Origin: Paracentrotus lividus
Lineage: Eukaryota > Echinodermata > Echinoidea > Camarodonta > Echinidae
Direction: 5' to 3'
Length of the DNA: 64,000 bases
NCBI GenBank assembly: GCA_940671915.1
Contig: CALNVZ010002100.1
Coordinates: 22,288,716-22,352,715 of the forward strand
Part shown: one piece after another, positions 36,913 to 64,000 of the stretch
Layout: each line of letters opens with the position of its first letter
Numbering within the stretch: position 1 is the first letter of the stretch
Notes under the pieces: model-generated
Told to the model about the DNA's origin: nothing
What the model saw: only the letters and a program-made list of their open reading frames with translations
The model's database searches: none
Program-made: the position numbers and the translations under genes

Positions 36913-37249
36913 ATCGTATCCATTCCTACTTATTGTGTACATGTCAGTTGTCTTGATTAGATGAAAAGAGACTAAATTTATCCACAATGTACTGTTTATT
37001 GTAGTGCAGTCATATTTTGTCTCCCACAGCATCATTAAAAAAATACTGCGACAGAAAAATTATTGGAGAATGTTGTTTTTGTAGTAAAGTTCTTCTAAGC
37101 AAATGATAATTGTGAAGATTACAGACTTTGTTTTTTTTTTCTTTTGCTTTTTGTCTATGTGTTTGATGATATCAGACAAGAAAGACCCTTGGAATCATAA
37201 TATTTTTTATAGGTCCTATGGAGCAAGTATTTTTTTCATTTTAACATTT

Positions 37250-39345
37250 TTATGCCTCCGCCCACTGAAGGTGGTGCGCGGAGGCATTATGTTTTCGGTT
37301 GTCCGTCCTCCGTACGTCCGTCCCGTTTTCCGTTCTCGGATAACTTAAAGAAACCGTTATGACGGATCACTTTCAAACTTGGAATCATGTATGCATATGT
37401 AGGGACAATGAATCTGATTAGACTTTGGGGCATTAGGTCAAAGGTCAAAGGTCACAGAAGGTCATTGGTAACTGCATGAAATGGCTCGTTGTCTCGCAAT
37501 AACTTAAAAACCCCGTTTGACGGTCAACTTCAAACTTGGGGGTAATGTGTGCCTATGGGAGGGGCAATGAACTGATTAGATTTTAGGGTCATGAGGTCAA
37601 AGGTCACAGATGTCATTTATACGTGAAAATGGTTCGTTCTCTTCAATAATCTTAAAGGAAGAAGGAAACCGCTAGGATTCAATAAATTGTATTGAAACAT
37701 GAAAATCAAAGAAACAGATCAACAAAGATTTGAGAAAAATTGAATAAATAACGAGAAAGTTATGAGCATTTGAATTTTTTGATCACTACTTCTTAATGGA
37801 GATCCTCAACTGGCAACCGGGCAATGATGTGTGATTGTCATACATGAACAATCCCCATTACTTATTGTACATTTTCGGCACTTAAATTCGTCTTTTTCAT
37901 AAATTCTGTCATAAGATCTGGTATCTTTTTGTGGAGGACATGACTATTAGGTTTTAAAACAAATATATAATGGACAAATGAATCTGTCCATAGAAAGGAA
38001 GACATATTTTTGGTATTTTTCTGTCCACTAAGATGGGAAGTTGTCATGTATGACATCACACATATTGGGCCTGTTGCTAGTGTGAGGATTCTCCATAGCA
38101 TAGTGATGCTCAACATATAAATGCTCACAACTTTCTTATTATTTATTCAATTTTTCTCAATCTTTGTTGATCTTGTTTGTCTTTGATTTTCTTGTTTCAT
38201 ACAAATTAATGAATCCTAGGTTTCCTTCCCTTTAAGAACTGTGTTGATGGGTCACTTCAAACTTGGATTCATGTATCATATGGTAGGGACATGACTGATA
38301 GAATTTGGGGTTCCATGAGGTCAAAGGTCAACAGAGGTCATTGTGTACATGAAAATGGCTCGTTCTTGCGATAAGCTAAAACCGTTTGGAGGATAAACTT
38401 GAAACCTTGGTCATTAGTGCATATATGAGGGTCAATAAACTGAATTAGATTTGGGTCATGAGGTCAAAGGCTCAGCAGGACATGTGTACGTGAAAATGCT
38501 CTCTATCTTGTGCTATAACTTAAGACCGATTGAGGATCAACTTCAAACTTATCATATTTAGCATCATAGGAGGGACAATGAACTTGATCAGATTTTGGGT
38601 CAATGAGGTCAGAAGTCACAGACGTCATGGTACAACTAAAATGGCTTGTTCCGCAATAAACGTTAAACAAACCGTTTTAACGGATCAAGTTTCAAACTTG
38701 GGTCCTATGGGCATATGGACGGACAAAACTGATTAGAAATTTAGAGTCATTGAGAGTCAAACGTTCAAAGGCCACAGAGAACATGGTGTAACGTGAACAA
38801 TGCTTGTTCTCGGATAACTTAAAAACAGTGTTGATGATGACATCAAAGCTTGGGTCATGTGTGCAATAAGTAGGACAATGAATTATTATATTTTGAGGTC
38901 ATGAAGTCAAGGTCCAAGGGTCACAGACGTCATGCTTAATACAGAAATGGACACAGTTCTTGCTGTGAACTTCTGAAACCGTTTTAATGGATCAACTTCA
39001 AACTTCGGTCAAGTGGGAGGAAAGATGAACAGATTAGATTTTGAGTTCGGACACTCAAAGGTCACTGGTTATTTATGTAAATGACTCCGTTTTGATGCAA
39101 TTATCTGAAGACCGCTGACAATCACTTAAACATGTTTATCCCGTTTTTATTACATGCGTGACCATCCCTTCCTGAGTTGGAAATAATTCTGATATACAAC
39201 TTTAAAATTTGGGTCAATTCTCAAAGATGTCATGGTATACAATGGATTCATTAAAATACCAAACATGCGCATGCCTTTTTTTTCCGATGTGGCAATACGG
39301 AGGCATGCCTTCCGACCGTGCGCGGTCGAAGATTCATGTAGTTTT
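37250..39345 (+). mobile_element. GTCC-headed satellite element, ~150-bp units, with a nested insertion
   Basis: It starts with a hairpin ATGCCTCCGC / GCGGAGGCAT (37252-37288), then a GTCCGTCC tract (about 37301-37325). Tandem units follow, each with CTTCAAACTTGG and AGGTCAAAGGTCA-like segments (about 37451, 37603, 38327, 38470, 38615, 38771, 38921, 39061). It ends in an inverted GGAGGCAT near 39300. Later units are indel-rich. The architecture matches the 20.7-kb array although the unit sequence differs. Confidence 0.65.
37654..38238. mobile_element. TTAA-flanked palindromic MITE nested in the satellite
   Basis: The left end, TTAAAGGAAGAAGGAAACC, is inverted at the right end, GGTTTCCTTCCCTTTAA, with an additional CTAGGATTCA/TGAATCCTAG match just inside. 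Arms of roughly 130 bp pair. It interrupts the ~150-bp satellite between two units, so it inserted later. Confidence 0.7.
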
Positions 39346-40779
39346 TTCTAAAATCCTTATTTTGTTAAAAAAAGGTCACAATCTATGATTGTATGAACTG
39401 ACTAAAACACAAAATCTTACATAAACAGGTGACGTCTTTGAAAATGCGAACATTACTGAAATTTAATGTTGTAATACTTGGTTATACTTTTGAAATTTGA
39501 ATTTGAACAATAAGATGATAATCTACCTTGAGTAATGCAGTAGTAGACATTGTTGCTATGTGATATTTGAAAAATAAATAAATTCTCCACTACACCAGTA
39601 TATAGCTGTGACCCATGATTATGTAGAAAGCAAATTTCTATACATGCATGAAATGTTGCAGATCTGAAATTGACAATACATCTATGCCTTTTCCAACGCA
39701 GGAACTTAGTATATACAATGTATCAATATTTGTATTGAATTGTGTGTGAATTTTTCTATATGTATTAGTCAGAATAAAAAGAGTCTTCCATGATATAAAG
39801 CAGTGTAGCCGAATATGCTTTGTTCTGAGGAACATTCAAGGATTCAAGGATTCAAGGACTACTGCTATTATTATATCGATAAAACAAGGCAATTTTCCCT
39901 TTTCCAAATTTTATACATGTACACTTTCAACTCTAAACCTATTTGTTCAGTGTAAGAAGATTTCATTATAACAAGCCAAATGGTGTGATCCCAAGCATGT
40001 CGTTATAAAGGGAGTGCACTGTATGTTGATATAGGTGATGCATCATATCAAAAGGAGACACAAGTCGCCTTGCAACGATATCTTTGAGTCAAGGAAATTG
40101 GCAAGTTAATGCAAATGTGCATTTAAAAAAAATTGTTTTGATTGTCTGAATTGTCAATGTTTCATGTGTGCTCTGTAAAAAATTTAAGTGAAAACGATTT
40201 AGGGAAAGTATTTAAAAATTGATTATTTTGCTGATTTCCTTGACTCATTCTTCAGCGACTTGTGTCTTATTTTGATGTGATGGATCACATAGTCATTATG
40301 TGCCTTATAGTTCTTGATTAAATGAAAGGGATTGTGCTGGACATGGGTGCAGAACATGTAGAGGTGGAGTCGTCTCCATTTTATACTCGGCCATGGTGAA
40401 GTAGAAGGATCAAGGGCCCTGTTCCACAAAGATTTGCTATCAATAGGCAATTTGATAAAAACAAAAATTGGTTATGTGTCAGTCTTCTAATAAAAAAGTG
40501 ATTGGACATTGGCATTTTGTGATTAATTGCAAATCTTTGTGTTCTGGCCGGGTCCCTGATAGGATAAAATATATTGAAATCAAAAGCTTGGGTATCACAA
40601 TAAATGAAATTTTGTATGAATATACATGTACATATTCTGTAAAATCTATTTATAATGTATAATAAAATTTTTGCCATTGAAAAAATGTTTTTGTTTCTCT
40701 CTTATTTCCTGGCTATATAACTTCGCACAAACAAAGGTAATCCATTTTTAGAGGTGCCATATTCCCAACTCATCTACTG

Positions 40780-40995
40780 TAGTCGTGGAAATATTTGCGG
40801 TGCATTAATTTTCGCGGATTTCGCGCAAATATCGGCAAGCGCGAACAATTATATGAGTATGCTTTCTTATGCACATTTTGTATGGATTCAATTGCATTCT
40901 TAAGTAAATGCATCGCGAATTTAACAACCTGTGAATGTTTGGCGGCCGCTCAGGGCGAAAAATTAATCACGCGAAAATATCAGTGAATACAGTAT
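40780..40995. repeat. Dispersed TCGCGAAAAT-type repeat
   Basis: GTCGTGGAAATATTTGCGG at about 40783 and GCGAAAATATCAGTGAATAC near 40971 bound a segment with TTCGCGGATTTCGCGCAAAT. A related segment occurs in CEP152 intron 4 (about 15115-15270). I did not define exact ends. Confidence 0.4.
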
Positions 40996-41181
40996 TTTGG
41001 CTATTCGTGTGTGTCATGTAATTGAAGATGAATTCCACACCTTTGCAATGATACCTTTTTCAATCATAGATGTAAACCAAAGTCTAATAATAAATTGCAA
41101 ATGAAGGTGACTGTAAAAAAATCCATTTTTTTTGCAAGTTTTTGTCAAATGGTGAAAGACTGAGTGAAAGCTTTCACTGCT

Positions 41182-41305
41182 GCCACACATCATTGCACAC
41201 AATCCTATTCAATGCGGAGAGACAGCAGGGAGAGCATTCCGTCGCCACACATCATTGCACACAATCCTATTCAATGCCGAGAGACAGCAGGGACAGCATT
41301 CCGTC
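41182..41305 (+). repeat. Two tandem 62-bp units
   Basis: GCCACACATCATTGCACAC starts at 41182 and again at 41244. The two units differ at about three positions. It lies in the intergenic region between the convergent genes. Confidence 0.85.
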
Positions 41306-42802
41306 TTGTTACAGTTTCCCAAAACATGGAAAAAGTAAAAAATGGATTCTGTACCCATCACCTTCATTGGCTTTCTTCTGCATTACTTCTATGATGGATT
41401 ACCTAACTTTTTTTTTAATACACACTGTATTCCTGTTGCTTACATGTATATATTAACTTTATCATCTTTATTATACAATATACACAAACAAAAAAAGTAA
41501 AGGAAAGCTCAACTCAAATAATGTGTTCATGAATGCATATACAAAGCATTTATTAACAGAAATTTACACATAATCTGTACTCTCACAGATATGGAACACA
41601 AATTATTAAAATACTACAATCATATCATCGTTACAGAGCTAGTATAGAGTTCTCGGCGGAATGTTGTAAAAAAATTTGAAGGCTCATTTAATATGATTTT
41701 TTTGAATGATTCTATGAAATTGTTCTGGTGACAATTGGTCCGGTGTAAATTCCATCTACTAATGAGATGATTAACTTCAATCCTGGACTTCTAATATATA
41801 AAACCCTATTGCAACCCCAACCCTACATCTTGGACGAAATACGCACCAAGCAATTGTCGCCAAAATATGCCTGTCACCTTTTAGAGAACATTATTTGTAC
41901 ATACTCCCCTGGGAAAGAATTTCTTTTGAATACTGTTTGAAAATAAACATACACTTTACGTACAATGTCACATGCAATGTACATGTATGCAAACATGTAA
42001 AAAAAAGTTCAAATTTTTTTCTTTTATATCTTTTGGGGTGCTTTTTAATCGATGTCAAAATTACCCCATTTTGCATTTGTGATGTCATGCTTAACTGTCA
42101 AGAACCCAAAGGGAAAAAAATGTTACTCCTCACAGAGTGTTAAAAACTGGTTTGAATTCAATAGTGAAATATCCCAAGATAGCCATTCAAGTTGCACCAT
42201 TCACTTTTGACTTAACCCCATATTCAATATATATATCATTTAACCATGACATCACCATTTAATGATGGAGAATTACAGAGTATCAATATAAGGGAGAATA
42301 GACAAACTTCCAATAGTTCCAAAAAAAAAAAAAAAAATCAACAAACCAACTCATATTTTTGGTCGTTTTGTGAGAAAATGACCACTGTTCACAAAGGTAA
42401 AGTGCCATGACGATTACAAAAATATAAAATTTACTGCATAAACCCATAAATATATATGTACCTTCATCAAGATAAGATATACATCTATCTTTAGGACAGG
42501 TTTGGCACTGATAAAAAAAAACTTGAATTGAACAGAAATGAAACACAAGATCTTCAAAGTTTCAAGTTTTTGACACAAGTTTCATATTTGATTAACATTC
42601 GATAAGATTAAATACTTGCATAGTTCAACCAATCATTTACAGTTTGATTTATAATGCTCCCTAGGTTGGAGAAATATAAATATTACTTGCCCAGTAATAC
42701 GTTTCATTTAAGCAAGTTAAATCATGCATTCAGGCTTTTTTGTTCCCTGCAAAATGTGTTGCAAATGAAATATCTATTTGCAAAATAATTTCAGAACATA
42801 TG

Positions 42803-43292
42803 AAAGGGGAAGTTCACCCTGGAATTGTATTGGTTTTAAAAAATGCAGAAAAATAAAAGAAAAATATAAATAAAAGTTAGAAGAAAATCGACCAAAAAAT
42901 GGCGAAGTTATTAATATTTGAAATTTTGATTCTGTGACGTCATGTGCGAGCAGCTCTCCCATGTGTTGTGTATGTAAATTTTATAAATTTGTCTTTTTTC
43001 TTGGTTCTTGATAAAGGAATGGGTCAAATTGATAGTGGCATGTATATGAACATTTTGGATGATATATTGACCGCATAGGTGAAACAATTAATATTCTTCT
43101 GAAAAATAACACTTTATGGACTTAAGTACATAACACATAGGAGAGCAGCTCGCACGTGACGTCACATAATCAAAACATTAAATATTCATAACTTCTTTTT
43201 GTGTCGATTTTGTTCAAACCTTCACAAATATTTTGTTTTATTTTTCTGCATTTTTTAAAACCAAATTAAACCCAGGGTGAACTTCCCCTTTA
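42803..43292. mobile_element. Palindromic MITE (AAAGGGGAAGTTCACCC termini)
   Basis: Left GAAAGGGGAAGTTCACCCTGG and right CCAGGGTGAACTTCCCCTTT are inverses; inside, TGACGTCATGTGCGAGCAGC is mirrored near 43145-43170. The right end abuts TTTAA; the left TTAA is lost or mutated. It lies just downstream of CDK2. A noisy second copy occurs at about 48440-48830. Confidence 0.7.
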
Positions 43293-44430
43293 AATCAAGT
43301 ATCTCTTTTTTCTAAGAATTATTTAGCTACATTAAACTTAATTATTACTATTTTTTCAGTACTTGGATGTAGGGGTTTAAGCCTTAAAATAATTTTTCTT
43401 GATCCAACATTTTACAATCATGAGACATGACCTTTTACCAGGCAAACAACAATCAATGTTAGGCCTATAACAAACTCATTGTGACATAGTAATTATGTCA
43501 AGTGAAACTTCTTTGTATTCTATTAATTTTAAGTCCTGGTACAACCATGTTGAATAAAGCAAGATTCCTGGTTTCCATTTTTTTTTTCAAGTCAGTTTTA
43601 AAGTTAAAGTACTACCAAAATATTCAAAAACTCATGAAATATTGGTATTTGATACAAGAATATTTGCAAGGCACATTAGTAAGAACCATTTCATCAATTA
43701 ATTGTTAGGCACTTCTATTTGCACTGGTATAATAAACGACATCCAACAGCATAGCTATTTTACCACAAAAGCCTCTTTTCATCAATTGAAAGGAGTATTA
43801 AACTGCACGCAAAAAATTCTAAATTAATGAGTTTATAAAACCTCAACAATAAATACATAAATACACTCAATGGAATGAAAAACTTGGCTGCATAAAACAA
43901 ATGGAAGATTATAAGTTTTCTGGAAATGTTCTATTTTCGGTTCAGCTTTCTGGAGCAACACTTCAATGATAATTTCACCCCGATTCATATTGTTGGATTG
44001 ATATCAATTCATGATCAAAATCCCCCCAAAAAATAAGTACATGAAAAGGCACAGATATGACAGATCTACCTCATGTTGTATTCTGAAATACCAAGTTGCC
44101 AAAATTAATCTTTTACTTTGACACTTTGTTATGCAAACTGTGAAAATAATCAGGATCTTCAAAGACCCAAGACTGTTGAGATTACATGAATCTTAAAATC
44201 TGAGAAAGTTCTTCTGATAGTCCTCGCCAGCAAAATTTTCCTGATATAGTACAGCAGGAAGATGAATGGAAGCTCAATTCTTCACAAAATAACCACAAAG
44301 AAATACAGGAAAACCATTGTCCACTATTTGTACATTATACACATAGAGGTGTAATAAATAAGGCAATATCTCTTTTCAACACATATATTCTATCTATACC
44401 AATGTTTTTGACGATGGTTTATTATAGAGC

Positions 44431-63549
<19,119 letters not shown>

Positions 63550-63623
63550 TTTGAAGTGTCTCTCAGCTCCATCAGCACCAAATCTATACTTGCTATCGAT
63601 GCGGCAATATGTTGCTTTGTCAG

Positions 63624-63847
63624 TTTTGCGCGGGATATCGCTCGGGCTCAATACGGCTTAGCTCCAGCTCCATCCCCGGCCCGGACACAATCGCGGAGAT
63701 ATATCACAGTCACACGTATTGTATGGGTAGGGAAAAAGTTGCAGACGACAATTCTTAGTTCGCGCACTTTAAATCACGTGGTTAGTGATTGAGGCAGTGA
63801 TTGGATGAGCAACTGTTTTAACCGGCTATTTGCGCCTTTGTGATTGG
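63624..63847 (-). promoter_or_regulatory. Probable CDK2 promoter with cell-cycle-type sites
   Basis: Within 300 bp upstream of the CDK2 start there is an E2F-like TTTTGCGCGGGA (63624-63635), an E-box CACGTG (63775-63780) and two CCAAT boxes (as ATTGG, 63800-63804 and 63843-63847). CCAAT plus E2F is a common pairing in S-phase gene promoters. Function is inferred from motif presence only. Confidence 0.45.
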
Positions 63848-64000
63848 TCAAACATTTTCCATACCAGTTAGACCGCAGCGCAGCTCATAATAAGGCGATA
63901 TCGCAACTTTTATTTTTTTTTTTGTTTTGTAATAATATTTTTATTTTTCTCTCAAATCAAGAACATATTGTACAGATCATAAATGACAAAATTAAACATT

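Noticed and set aside
42283-42546. 87-codon minus-strand frame
   Set aside because: AT-rich intergenic sequence containing a poly-A run; no motif.
63550-63651. 34-codon upstream extension of the CDK2 frame
   Set aside because: Open by chance; lacks CDK similarity, while the internal ATG aligns exactly with the start of CDK2 in other animals.

Overview
The window is animal nuclear DNA: AT-rich, with spliced genes, GT-AG introns and many transposon remnants. Protein similarity and repeat types suggest a marine deuterostome invertebrate, most likely an echinoderm (sea-urchin-like). The species is an inference; the two genes are not. Two assembly gaps (100 N at 7887-7986 and 25 N at 51393-51417) show that this is a draft scaffold.

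Layout. Bases 1-10,680 hold no gene that I recognise: poly-C/poly-A low complexity, a 1.4-kb TTAA-flanked palindrome (2.1-3.6 kb) and a 1.7-kb segment present twice around the first gap. From 10,681 to 36,912 the plus strand carries 22 exons of CEP152, the centriole-duplication scaffold that recruits PLK4. All exon phases join, giving about 1,668 residues plus a missing 5' end. Its introns hold a 16-bp two-orientation repeat array, a second TTAA-flanked palindrome, a GTCC-headed ~156-bp satellite, a tRNA-like sequence and a palindromic Tc1-type element. Several exon edges are tandemly duplicated, most strikingly a 12-unit array of an 84-nt, four-heptad coiled-coil cassette at 29.77-31.14 kb.

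From 63,549 down to 44,431 the minus strand carries a seven-exon CDK2 gene, 299 codons when exon 6 is counted at its expected length. Its residue numbering matches human CDK2 at T14, Y15, K33, PSTAIRE, D127, DFG and T160. CEP152 and CDK2 are convergent, and both act in licensing centriole duplication. About 46.9-55.9 kb, inside CDK2 introns, is of raw-read quality: blocks are repeated with dense small indels, and exon 6 is frameshifted. A well-formed extra first exon (62,424-62,491, minus strand) lies in CDK2 intron 1 in a phase that fits exon 2. If used, it would give a CDK2 form without the glycine loop and catalytic lysine.

The points most worth a second look are the CEP152 84-nt cassette array and other exon-edge duplications, the alternative CDK2 first exon, three unrelated repeat arrays that share one architecture (terminal hairpin, GTCC tract, ~150-bp tandem units), and the TTAA-flanked palindromes.
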